A stretch of DNA of 57,973 nucleotides, taken from the IMG/VR virus record IMGVR_UViG_3300032086_002841, positions 1 through 57,973 of that record; one strand, given 5' to 3'. The position numbers and the translations under genes are program-made. Source of the DNA: a virus. Positions 16,531-26,700 of this stretch are shown here, piece by piece; positions within the stretch are counted from its first letter, which is position 1; each line of letters opens with the position of its first letter. The notes beneath the pieces were generated by a model. The model had not been told where the DNA came from. It saw nothing but the letters and a program-made list of their open reading frames with translations, and did not search any database.

Positions 16531-17211
16531 TTATACCTTAAATGTTTTGACTGTTCCGTCAGCATATCCTGTGACATCTGTCAACACACCTGTTAATGGT
16601 ATATCCTGAGAAATTATAAAAATTACTCCACCACCTGTTGTGGTTTCTCCTGTAGCCTTAATAGTTCCATATCCTTGTATTTTTCTAGCACATAAAACTA
16701 CAATTCCTCCACCATGACTTACGCTATCTCCTGCACCACCTTGTAATGCGACAGGAGTTGTTTGACCACCATGTACAATTACTCCTCCAACTGCTATATC
16801 CGGATGATTAAAGTATTCTGCACCTACTGTAGGCGCTGTAGCTGTATATCCATTACCATTTCCACCAAGAGAGTTTGTGACTGCTGCACTCGCGCCACCT
16901 CTAAGAGTTCCTGATGTAGAAACACCACCAATTCTTCCTATTGTTGTATCTGATTGGTTAGTGGAAGTAGCTGCCATAGCTAATGTATTTCTTACAAAAA
17001 CTCTATATCCTGCTGTGTCTAATGCAATTCCTGGATCTATTGTCAAATTGTTATAGTGCATATCTCTTGTTAAAGATGTATTAGAACTTATTTGTACATT
17101 TCCATCCATACCAGATCCATAAATAGAATCAGGAATAACATCAAATTCGGTATAATCTATCTCTGGCTCTCCGACCTCTCTTATATTTCTTCTATAATAT
17201 CTTCTGCCCAT
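16531..17211 (-). CDS. Glycine-rich adhesin-like protein
   Basis: 226 residues. After a basic start (MGRRYYRR) comes a block (DGNVQISSNTSLTRDMHYNN, then LDTAGYRVFVRNTL) that is repeated in the larger neighbour at 17213-18547. A Gly/Ser/Thr-rich body follows with GGGIVVLCARKIQGYGTI. These are features of phage tail-tip adhesins built on beta-solenoid or polyglycine folds. Paralogous to its downstream neighbour. Confidence 0.6.
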   Translation of the reverse strand: MGRRYYRRNIREVGEPEIDYTEFDVIPDSIYGSGMDGNVQISSNTSLTRDMHYNNLTIDPGIALDTAGYRVFVRNTLAMAATSTNQSDTTIGRIGGVSTSGTLRGGASAAVTNSLGGNGNGYTATAPTVGAEYFNHPDIAVGGVIVHGGQTTPVALQGGAGDSVSHGGGIVVLCARKIQGYGTIKATGETTTGGGVIFIISQDIPLTGVLTDVTGYADGTVKTFKV

Positions 17212-17212
17212 A

Positions 17213-18547
17213 TTAAGCCCCCGGATCCGTGTCTGTTGCTGCGATATTGTATACTGTCACAACAGATCCTGCTGTAGCAGTTCCAGATCCACCTGTTCCT
17301 GCCGCTGCTGCCAATGTTAAACCACTTGGCAATGGTTTTGTTCCTGTAATTAAAATTAATGCGCCACCACCAGCATTAAAAGCTGTTGATGCAGTTCCTT
17401 TAGTTCCCCCTGCACCACCTGGGTGATAGTTTGTTGGGTTAGCAGCATAGTTAGTTGCGTTAGTATTTCCACCATAAGAATATCCATAAGAATATCCATA
17501 AGAATAGTTATTACCTGGATATGAATAATTATTACCAGGATGTGTATTTGTATTACCTGGATATGAATATTGATTACCAGGATGTGTGTGTGCATAATGG
17601 TAATGGTAAAAACCACCAGCAAAGTTGTTTATCGGTGGTCCTGGATGCCAATGGTAATGTGTATGAGATGAAGATGGATTAGATCCATAATTTGTTGGAT
17701 TTGATCCATAGTTAGTAGGATTAGATCCATAATTTGTTGGATTTGATCCATAGTTTGCACCTGAGTTTGATCCATAATTAGTAGGGTTTGTATTACCAGG
17801 ATAAGAATAATTATTTCCAGGTGTTTGTGCGTCTGGCGCTGGTGCGCCATCTGTTCCATCAGAACTAGCTGTTGAATCATCTGCGTCAGCTCTAATTGTT
17901 CCGTCACCTGAAATTGTTTTTGCTACAACTAAGACCACTCCACCACCTACTGCGCCTGTGCCTGCTGTCGCAGCATTACCATCTGCGCCTCGACCACCTC
18001 CTGCACCAACTGTTTGATAATTAGCCCAGTTAGTGTCAGATCCATCAGTTCCTGAGGTTGCATTTGCTGTAATTGTTCCTTCAGTTCCACCAGATCCACC
18101 ACTTAAAAATTTAAAAGAGCTTGTAGCTTGATCAAACTTTTGTCCTGCTAAAGCAACTGATAGATTAAAGAAATCAGATTCACCATCAAAAAAAGTATTA
18201 CCTGCGTGTTCTTCATCTGTTTGTTCTGAAGATCTACCACCTAGAGTGTCTGTAGCGTCTATACCTTTACCAAATCCACCTTTTAATGTTCCAGTATTTG
18301 TTTTGTTTGAATATCTACCAATTTTAGAAGTTGAGTCTGTAAATGTTAAAGTTCCTCTAACAAATACACGATAACCATTAGTATCTAATGTAACACCAGA
18401 GTTTATTGTAAGGTCGTTGTAATACATATCTCTAGCAAGAGTTGTATTAGATGCTAATGTGACATCACCATCTTGACCAAACCCATATATTTCATCACCA
18501 CCTAGTCTGTCCAAAAAAATTGGCTCAGGTATTTGTATTTCAGGCAT
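17213..18547 (-). CDS. Glycine-rich adhesin with NYGSNP and SYPGN repeats
   Basis: Start at ATG 18547, which overlaps the upstream stop as TAATG; 444 residues (the longer frame is rejected). The N-terminal block DGDVTLASNTTLARDMYYND is shared with the neighbour. After a Gly-rich body come tandem NPTNYGS units, a His/Tyr/Trp patch (HTHYHWHPGPPINN), and Y-S-Y-P-G-N repeats. A Gly-rich end follows. Low-complexity Tyr/Asn/Gly/His repeats are typical of host-binding tip adhesins that vary quickly. Likely a receptor-binding virion protein. Confidence 0.65.
   Translation of the reverse strand: MPEIQIPEPIFLDRLGGDEIYGFGQDGDVTLASNTTLARDMYYNDLTINSGVTLDTNGYRVFVRGTLTFTDSTSKIGRYSNKTNTGTLKGGFGKGIDATDTLGGRSSEQTDEEHAGNTFFDGESDFFNLSVALAGQKFDQATSSFKFLSGGSGGTEGTITANATSGTDGSDTNWANYQTVGAGGGRGADGNAATAGTGAVGGGVVLVVAKTISGDGTIRADADDSTASSDGTDGAPAPDAQTPGNNYSYPGNTNPTNYGSNSGANYGSNPTNYGSNPTNYGSNPTNYGSNPSSSHTHYHWHPGPPINNFAGGFYHYHYAHTHPGNQYSYPGNTNTHPGNNYSYPGNNYSYGYSYGYSYGGNTNATNYAANPTNYHPGGAGGTKGTASTAFNAGGGALILITGTKPLPSGLTLAAAAGTGGSGTATAGSVVTVYNIAATDTDPGA
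17676..17790 (-). repeat. 21-bp tandem repeat inside the adhesin gene
   Basis: About five degenerate copies of a 21-bp unit (GGATTAGATCCATAATTTGTT in plus-strand form) encode the NPTNYGS series. In-frame units of 21 bp allow slip-strand expansion or loss without breaking the protein. Confidence 0.8.
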
Positions 18548-18876
18548 TAGCTTACCTCTACACCAGAAACATGTATATTGACTGAAGTTGCTGCTGAACA
18601 TTTTGCAGCGACTGAAGCAGATGCCGGTATAACCATAGCCAAGTCAATGACTGAGGTTGTATTAGCCGAAACAGTAATATCGCCAAATACGATATGTTGA
18701 TCTCCTGTTGTGTCCCCTGAAGGAATAACTTTGATTTCTACTGTTCTGTCAGTTGCTGTATAGTTCGACAACATTATTTGCTTTATGATACATTTATTAG
18801 AATTGCTGAAAACTTGTGTTTCAGATGTTCCTAATGCTGTGACCTCTGCTAACTCTGCTGCATTATATACTGCCAT
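18547..18876 (-). CDS. Small beta-sandwich-like virion protein, copy A
   Basis: 109 residues of alternating beta strands (IKQIMLSNYTATDRTVEIKV, then IVFGDITVSANTTSVIDLAM). Same length and strand order as the product of 20404-20733, so the two are probably paralogues. Such small proteins in fibre regions often act as fibre connectors or decoration proteins. Exact role unknown. Confidence 0.5.
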   Translation of the reverse strand: MAVYNAAELAEVTALGTSETQVFSNSNKCIIKQIMLSNYTATDRTVEIKVIPSGDTTGDQHIVFGDITVSANTTSVIDLAMVIPASASVAAKCSAATSVNIHVSGVEVS

Positions 18877-18884
18877 TTATTCTC

Positions 18885-19340
18885 CTATAATCCCATCCAG
18901 ACCAACGCCTCATTAGTAAAGAGTTGAACCGGATTAATTTTCTTCATTGTTGTATCTGAATTATCATATAAGATAACCAGATCATTATCTTCATCTACAT
19001 CTACAGATGTTCCATCTGCAAGTCTTGTAGCATCTAAAGCTATGTCAACTGCACCTGATGTTGCACCACCTGATATACCTGAAGTTGTACTTGTTGTCAC
19101 ACCTGTGACATCACCAATATCTAATTGTAACCAAGCACTTGAAGTTCTTACTTCTAAACGATCATCATCAGTATTGTATATAACCATACCTTCAGTAGCA
19201 GTAGTTATTGCATCTCTTTGCACTTCTGTATATGCAGGTATTAGTGGACCACCATCAACATGACCATCTTGAAATTCTTTTAGACCTGTACTATCAGATC
19301 CTGTCATAGCTACTCTAATTAGTTGTTGTCTATCAGCCAT
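18885..19340 (-). CDS. Short fibre-like protein
   Basis: 151 residues. It opens with RQQLIRVAMTGSDSTGLKEF and includes EGMVIYNTDDDRLEVRTSSAW, a block found in many phage fibre and neck-appendage proteins (MIYNTD-x-x-x-L-E-V-x-x-x-x-x-W). The rest is Thr/Asp/Gly-rich and likely beta-helical. A related ending block (GGEQIFNTTTSKVNVYDGSS) closes the giant fibre gene at 20735. Confidence 0.55.
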   Translation of the reverse strand: MADRQQLIRVAMTGSDSTGLKEFQDGHVDGGPLIPAYTEVQRDAITTATEGMVIYNTDDDRLEVRTSSAWLQLDIGDVTGVTTSTTSGISGGATSGAVDIALDATRLADGTSVDVDEDNDLVILYDNSDTTMKKINPVQLFTNEALVWMGL

Positions 19341-19342
19341 AA

Positions 19343-19531
19343 TTAATTACTTTCCTTAAATTTCTCTGAGTCGAGCTTTGCGTTTACTATTTCACTAAGC
19401 GTTTTCCCACCAACATTATTATATTCTAAACTTTCCTGATCTATGGCTTTTAACTCACCTAAAGTAAAAATAGTCCATACACTAGCCCAACCTAGACCAA
19501 AACCTGCTAAAAATGATATAAATACTTCCAT
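19343..19531 (-). CDS. 62-residue membrane protein
   Basis: Starts at ATG 19531, overlapping the stop of a 24-codon Cys-rich frame as TAATG. N-terminal transmembrane helix (MEVFISFLAGFGLGWASVWTI) and a charged C-terminal tail. No family assigned. A membrane gene inside a fibre cluster is unusual and parallels the arrangement at 2461-3331. Confidence 0.5.
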   Translation of the reverse strand: MEVFISFLAGFGLGWASVWTIFTLGELKAIDQESLEYNNVGGKTLSEIVNAKLDSEKFKESN

Positions 19532-19605
19532 TAGTTTGCACCACATTCGCAATTTGAACAGCAACATTCATCTCCTTCTACTCCTGTATGAGGATCATTT
19601 GACAT
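19531..19605 (-). CDS. 24-residue Cys-rich mini-protein
   Basis: MSNDPHTGVEGDE followed by CCCSNCECGAN, then TAA overlapping the next ATG. The Cys block matches that of the 13-residue frame at 3290-3331, and in both cases a small membrane protein follows. AGGAG is absent, but the start overlaps the end of the fibrinogen-like gene, allowing coupled translation. Confidence 0.45.
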   Translation of the reverse strand: MSNDPHTGVEGDECCCSNCECGAN

Positions 19606-20395
19606 ATATTCTTGCACCCCCTCTACTAGCTAACCAAGCCTTATGTGTTGTTGAATTGTAATTATCTCCGTGAAACATATATTCGCCAGAACCAGTAGTG
19701 CTTCCGTGTGCTGGTGTGGCATCTGTGCTTACATTGATCCATGGATCTTCTGCTTGGCTAGCGCTTCTAAACATAACATAATATCCTGTAGCACCACTAA
19801 TACTTGTAGCAAAATTTGAATCATTTGTTATTGCACCATTTTGTCCTAAGTCTATTCTGTCTAAACTAGCAGCAAACCAATCTCCAGAGTTTGTCACCCA
19901 CATAATCTTTGTCACACTACCTACTGTTCCATCTCCTGCTAGATCAAATTTAATATTTCTCCAATATGTACCACCATTCGTAGTAGGTATTGCACCAGAA
20001 GTATCAAATGTTCCAACAGAATAATCTAAAGGTCTGCTATTTGCGTCATCATACCAACTTACAGTAGTGTTCCATTGTCCAAAAGAAGTTGTACCACTAT
20101 GCGCTGCTGCAAACATTTGCCACCCACCACCATTTGTTGTCATATCGCAATATGCTTGGAAAGTTGTTCCCTGTGAATCTTTTAGCCAATATGTTCCACT
20201 AGAACGAGTAGGATCAAGTGTCAATATTTCAGCAGCAGAATTAGCAGCTGCACTCTCTTGTGTTCCAATAGGAACAGCATAAAATCCTGATTCATTTAAC
20301 ATCATTTGCTCATTTGTTTCAAAACGAGCTGAAGCTGTAGCTGTGCTACTTAAATATCCTGTAGGAAATTTACCTAAAAATCCACCTCTACTCAT
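19595..20395 (-). CDS. Fibrinogen-like domain tail protein
   Basis: Start at ATG 20395 with an AGGA site; 266 residues (22 residues shorter than the open frame, whose Cys-rich start overlaps the upstream gene). The centre has the fibrinogen-related domain opening SSGTYWLKDSQGTTFQAYCD followed by MTTNGGGWQMFA. This is the S-G-x-Y-W ... x-C-D-M-x-T-x-G-G-G-W signature. The end HGDNYNSTTHKAWLASRGG continues the fold. Such domains bind acetylated sugars in animals; in phage adhesins they probably bind host surface glycans. Confidence 0.75.
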   Translation of the reverse strand: MSRGGFLGKFPTGYLSSTATASARFETNEQMMLNESGFYAVPIGTQESAAANSAAEILTLDPTRSSGTYWLKDSQGTTFQAYCDMTTNGGGWQMFAAAHSGTTSFGQWNTTVSWYDDANSRPLDYSVGTFDTSGAIPTTNGGTYWRNIKFDLAGDGTVGSVTKIMWVTNSGDWFAASLDRIDLGQNGAITNDSNFATSISGATGYYVMFRSASQAEDPWINVSTDATPAHGSTTGSGEYMFHGDNYNSTTHKAWLASRGGARIYVK

Positions 20396-20403
20396 ATTTA
20401 TCC

Positions 20404-20733
20404 TTATGTAATCTCGACTACTGAAACAACTATTTCTGCATCTGAAGCTGCACCTGCCCAAGCTCTAATTTGATCGCCAGCTTCTAAAACGAGCTTGCCA
20501 CCGATAGGATTAAAACTTGAATCAGCAGGAACAGATATTGTATGAGCTAATGCTTTAGCAGTTGTTGTAGAACTATCGTAATAATCTACATAAACATTTA
20601 CAGCATTTGCGCCATCAACATTTGCTATTTGACATAGTAAAACAACAGCAGTTGTGCTTGCTGGACATTGATAAATCGATGTATCAGCAGTTGTTCCTAA
20701 ATCAGCATTGACAGACTTATAACTTTCAGCCAT
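20404..20733 (-). CDS. Small beta-sandwich-like virion protein, copy B
   Basis: 109 residues, beta strands with TTAVVLLCQIANVDGANAVN, SVPADSSFNPIGGKLVLEAG and DQIRAWAGAASDAEIVVSV. The GDQIRAWA block is common in small phage virion proteins of fibre clusters. Same length and layout as 18547-18876. Located immediately downstream of the giant fibre gene. Confidence 0.55.
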   Translation of the reverse strand: MAESYKSVNADLGTTADTSIYQCPASTTAVVLLCQIANVDGANAVNVYVDYYDSSTTTAKALAHTISVPADSSFNPIGGKLVLEAGDQIRAWAGAASDAEIVVSVVEIT

Positions 20734-20734
20734 A

Positions 20735-23700
20735 TTAATCTCCTAATATAAAGTAGTTTGCTAGACCTGAACTACCACCACCAACTTCGATCCAGCTACT
20801 ACCATCATATACATTTACTTTCGAGGTAGTGGTATTAAATATTTGTTCCCCACCTGTCATACCTGTAAGAGCATCTCTTTGAGTTGTTGTGAGGTTAGGT
20901 AATTTGACAGGTACAGAGAAATCAGCAGCAGTAGCATCTATTTTTAATCTTTCGCTACCTGCTGTGTGCATTTCTATTTCATCATTATCAGAATTAGAAC
21001 TTTCTACTCTAACAAATGTATCTGTATCGCCATCTCTAAATGTTGTCGCAGAGTTTGAAGTTCCTGTAATGTTAATTGGATCAACAGTTCCATCTGCAAG
21101 TGTTAGATCAAGGTCTGTTGCTGATGTTCCAACATTTGTAAACTGTATAGGATCAGAACTACCATCAGCTAAAGTAAGTGGCATTTCATCATTTACACTA
21201 AATGTTGCACTAGCAGCAAAGTTTGATTTCTGTACTTTTTTCAAAGCACCTGCACTACCATCGTAAACTACTATTAAGTCTGTTTCAGCAGGAGATGTAT
21301 CTTCTGTTAAAGTTGTAATTGCACCTGTGGTAATACCTGTAGCATTACCCTCAAATGTTCCTGCAACAAAAGTTTCAGATCCAACTGTCCACTTGTCTAT
21401 TGATTCGTCCCAAATTAAAGTTTTGTTAGCATCGTCACCTCTCTCAATTTCAATACCACCATTTTCTGAAGCAGAACCGGTTGCATTAGAATTGAGAACA
21501 ATTTGATTATCAGCTAAGTTTATTGTTTCTGTATTGACAGTAGTGGTAGTCCCTGAAACAGTTAAGTTTCCACTTACAGTCAAGTCATTAAAAGTCACAT
21601 CAGAAGTTGTAGCTACTGCCTGGCCGATACTTATAGCACCTGAAGATATTGATACTCCTGTACCACCTGTTACATAACTATCTATCTTTGTTTGGACTCT
21701 TGAATCTGTATAGTAGAGATTTGTTGTTCCTTCACTAAGGTCATCTGTATCTTTTGCAGCAAGTCTTGTATCAAAAGCTGTATTGACTCTAGCATCTGTG
21801 TAGTAAAGATTTGTAGATCCCTCTCCTATATCATCTGTATCAGCAGTAAAGTTAACGAATGCAGAGCCGTTGTATTTTATTAATTGACCATTAGATGGAG
21901 AAGTTATAGTTGTGTCTGTTAAACCACTTAATGTAGCTGTGACATCTCCAGGTTCAAACCTTGAGTTAGATGAACTATAAACTAGTGCTTGTCCATCTGA
22001 AACAGAAGTAGTAATTACATCGCTTAAATCTGCAATAGATACTGTACCAAAGTCAATATCTATTTCATCATTAGCTGTGTCGTTTGTAACAGTAATCTTT
22101 GCTGATCCTGCATTGATGCCTCTAAATTCAAGATCTTCTCCTGTTTTTTGTTTGAATACTCCGATACCAGCAACATTGGCGTTAGAAGCTGTGTTTACTT
22201 CACCAGATCCAGACAATCCTGCGAGTGATGAAAGAACAAAACCACCAGAAGTATCGCTATAAGATATAACTTTTGCGTCATCGCTTGATGTTGGATCGCT
22301 AAATAATACATCGTTTAAATCGTTTATATCGGCAGCAGCAATTCTTGCGTCTGCTCTAGCGTTAGTAAAGTAAAGGTTAGTTCCACCTTCAGCAAGACTA
22401 TCTGTAAAGCTAGGTATATCAGCTGTATATGCAACTGTTCCAGACTCGTTCTTAAATGTGACAGTTCTGTCAGCAGTTGGATTAGCAACTGTTAATTTTG
22501 TTTCAAAACCATTTAAAGAACTACCTTCAAATTTAATAGTTCTACCTGCGTGTAAGTGCATACCATCATCAGTAAACTCTGCAACATTAGATGAACTTGT
22601 AGTTATTACTAAAGCACCTTTGCTACCAAGAGCATCTATTCGACCAGATATAGTTGCATACTTAAAGTCACCACCATTACCTGAACCAGTTGAATTACCA
22701 TAAAAGTTTATTGTTCCTAATGTGTCGCCTGCACCACCAATGTCTGTTCCACCAGCAGCAGGACTATCGCTATCTGTATAAAAATCTAAATGTGGTCCAA
22801 AGTAAGTATTGCTACCACTAGCATATAATCTTGTTCCTGAACCAAAAATAGGTGTATCTGTATTAACCCAAGCTGAACCATTGTAAGCAAGTATTTCGTT
22901 TGTAGCTAAAGAACTTATTGTTGTATCACTTAAACCTGTAAGACTTGAAGTGACATCACCAGGTTCAAATTCACTATTGGTTGCGTTCCATACTAGAGCT
23001 TGACCACTTGTAGGTGCAGATGTTGTTATATCTACATCTGATAAATCACCGACACTTGCAGCTGATATTCTTGCATCAGCTCTTGTATTTGTGAAATATA
23101 AGTTTGTACTACCTTCTGTTAGGTTATCTGTATCTTTTGTTCCAAGTTGTGTATCAAATCTAGCATTTGTGTAATAAAGATTTGTAGAACCTTCGCTAAT
23201 ATCATCTGTATCGTGATTAGAAACATCGCTTACTGTTCCTGTGACATTACCTGTTAAGTTTCCTGTAAATGTAGAGTAGATACTTCCTGCGTCAAATCTT
23301 TCTGAGCCAACAGTCCATTTATTATCTGTTTCTTCCCAAATTAAAGTTACATTAGTATCACTACCACGCTCTATTTCTATTCCTGCATTTTCTGAGGCAC
23401 TACCTGTAGCGTTGCTGTTTAGAAGTATTATATTATCAGCAAGATTGATTGTTTCAGTATTTACTGTTGTAGTAGTACCACTAACAGTCAAATCTCCAGA
23501 TACAGTTAAATCATTGAAGGTAACATCAGAAGTAGTTCCTACTGCCTGTCCAATAGCAACTTCTCCAGAAGATATTGTTACACCAGTCCCTGCTGTTATA
23601 TGTGCTTGTACTTCTGAAGCACTTGGACCTGTATATGTAATTACTCCTGTGCTTGAGTTATAGGATAGTGATCCGTCACCACCACTATCTGTGACTGATA

Positions 23701-26700
23701 CTGAAGATCTAGCTCTTGCGTCTGTGTAGTATAAGTTAGAAGAACCTTCAGTTAAATCGTCTGTGTCACTCGCAGATAGTGATGTTCCTTGTACAGAAAC
23801 TACTGCATCTCCACCCATTCCTGAGTGTGCAGAACAATAATAATAAAGTGTGTCAGGCGTAGCTGCATTGACAATTATTTGAGTATAAGCGCCTGAAGAA
23901 CCTGGAGATCCGTTTGTTGTGACATTGGTTGTGTAAGAAGATCCTGAATTATGAGTACCATCTTTAGTTGTAGATAGTACTAATGGATGTCCTCCGTTAG
24001 AACCATCACTTTGATCAAATCTGTATGTTATTCCAGGTATTAATTGAATACTTGCAGCAGTTTCTCCATCTAAGTGATATTTATTACCACTTACATTCGC
24101 TACTGTAACTGCAAATTCAATGATTGGAGTGTTATCTTCAAAATTTATTGTTTTATTGGTTATTGTGTCTGTGCTAGTCGGAGTAAAATCTGCTGTCAAA
24201 GATCCTGAAGAATAAGTTAGTCCAGATCCAATTTCATTTTCACCAATTAACTCAACCCAATTACCTGCATGTGCATAGTAGGCTCTGCCTGTTGCGTGAA
24301 CATGAGCAAACATACCATGATAAGTTGATGCACTTGGTAAGTCACCTACATTTGAATATATGTTTGCAAATAGGACTTTTTGTCCATTCATATCTAGATC
24401 AGAAGTATTATCGAAAGCTATTGTGCCTGAGCTAAAGCTGATGTTTGTACCACCACTAAAACTTGATAGTGTAGTAAATGCTGATGTAGAATTATCGTAA
24501 TTAGCTAAATCATTATCTACTACAAAGTCAAAATTATTATTTGTGTCATCATAAGTTACAGTTATAAGAGTTTGTGTACCCATTGTTAGTGCAGTACCTA
24601 AAGCATCCTGCGCTCTTTCATTTGTAAAGTAAAGATTTGTAGAACCCTCAGACAAATCATCTGTATCATTATTTGATAGATTATCTTCAGTTGCTGCAAT
24701 AGTAAGTGTTCCTGCTGTGTCGTCATAAGTTAAAGTTATGTTTGATCCTGCTGTTAATAAAGCGTTTACTTGATCATCAACTCTTTCATTTGTGAAATAT
24801 AAATTAGTCGATCCTTCAGTTAAATCATCTGTTGTAGCAGCAGCAATCCTAGCGTCTGCTCTCGCATCTGTATAATATAAGTTTGTTCCTTCGGTTAAAT
24901 CACCAGTATCTTTTGTTCCTAATCTTGTATCAAATCTAGCGTCTGTATAATAAAGGTTTGTACCTTCTGATAGATCAGAGGTAGATTTACCTGTAAAAGC
25001 TGTGTCAAATCTTGCTGTAGTGTAATAAAGGTTAGTTCCTTCTGATAAATCTGAAGTACTGTGGTTAGCAATACTAGATACTGTACCTGTAACATCACCG
25101 GTTAAGTCACCTTCAATGTTTGCTAATAATGTACCTAATGCATAACCTGTTCCGGTTATGTCTACAGTTGTAGTAGGTTCACTTTGCAACCCATGAAACA
25201 ATCTAAACTTGTCAGATTGTGATGCGTCCCAAACTAAACCACCATATTTTGTTGTAGAAGATTGTACATACTTACCATAAAAACCAAAATCAGCAGAGTT
25301 TCCTGTGTTATTATCAGCATATCTAACTAGTGGATCATCAATAGTGACTGTAGTTGAATTAACTGTAGTAGTAGTTCCACTAACTGTTAAATCTCCTGTA
25401 ATAGTTGCATCACCATCAATGCTTATTGCACTAGAAGTTATGTCGTCAGATGTTAAAGTTCCGTCTACTTGAACATTATTAAATTGAACATTGTCAGTAG
25501 TTCCTACTGCTTGCCCAATACTAAATTCACCTGAAGAGTAAGAAATTCCTGTGCCTGCTGATAAATGTGCTTGAACTTCACTTGCGCTAGGTCCTGTATA
25601 AGTTATAACACCTGTTGATGAGTTATAAGCTAGTGATCCATCTCCACCTGAGTCTGTGACTGAAACAGATGCTCTTGCTCTACTATCTGTGTAATAAAGA
25701 TTACTTGAACCTTCTGTTAAATTGTCAGTTGTTTTTGTTGCTAATCTTGTATCAAACCTTGTATCGGTATAGTAAAGGTTCGTTCCTTCTGATAAATCAC
25801 TTGTACTAAATCCTGATAGAGATACAGTTGCGTCTATTGCACCATCATTTGCGTCATCGTATGTAAAAGATATTCCTGTATGACTACCATTAGTAACTAA
25901 TTGATCTCCAACAACATCTTGTACTCTTTCTGTTGTATGGTAAAGATTTGTACCTTCTGCTAAATCTGTAGTTGTATTATTTGATAAATCATCTTCAGTA
26001 GCAGCGATAGTAAGAGTTCCACTTGTGTCATCATAAGTCAAGGTTATGTTAGAACCTGCTGTTAATAAGTTTGCAACTCTATCATCAACTCTTTCGTCAG
26101 TAAAGTAAAGATTTGTTCCTTCGCTTAAATCACTTGTAGATTTACCTGAGAAAGCAGAATCAAACCTTGCAGTTGTATAGAAAAGATTAGAACCTTCTGT
26201 TATATCCCCTGTATCAAATTCTGAAAAATCTAGAGCTAATGTTAAAGTGTTAGCAGTATCATCATAGGTAGAGGAAAGACCTGTACCACCTACGACTAAT
26301 CCATTTACTATATCTTCAAGGGAATCTTCAACTTCAGTTAAATCAACAGATAAAGTTAATTGATTGTTTGTATCATCGTATGATATATCGATACCACTTG
26401 TTGTGGAATCAATAAGCAAAGCACCTACTCTGTCATCTACTCTTTCATTTGTGAAGTATAAGTTAGTGCTACCCTCTGATAAATTATCAGTATCTTTTGT
26501 AGCTAGTCGAGTATCAAAAGCACTATTAACCCTTGCATCTGTGTAATAAAGGTTAGTACTGCCTTCTGATAGGTCGTCTGTATCGAATGATGACATTGTG
26601 ACAGCTACAGTAGGTGTTTGTGCCTCACCTGAAGTAGCGCTTACAGATATACCTGTTCCTGCAACTAAATTTTGTACAAAGTCACCAACTGTATCAGTTG

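Noticed and set aside
17676-17790. CRISPR-like direct repeats
   Set aside because: The 21-bp units are contiguous, without spacers, and encode an in-frame NPTNYGS repeat in the adhesin.
20396-20461. Extra Cys-rich N-terminus of the fibrinogen-like protein
   Set aside because: It lies inside the upstream gene; an AGGA site precedes the ATG at 20395.
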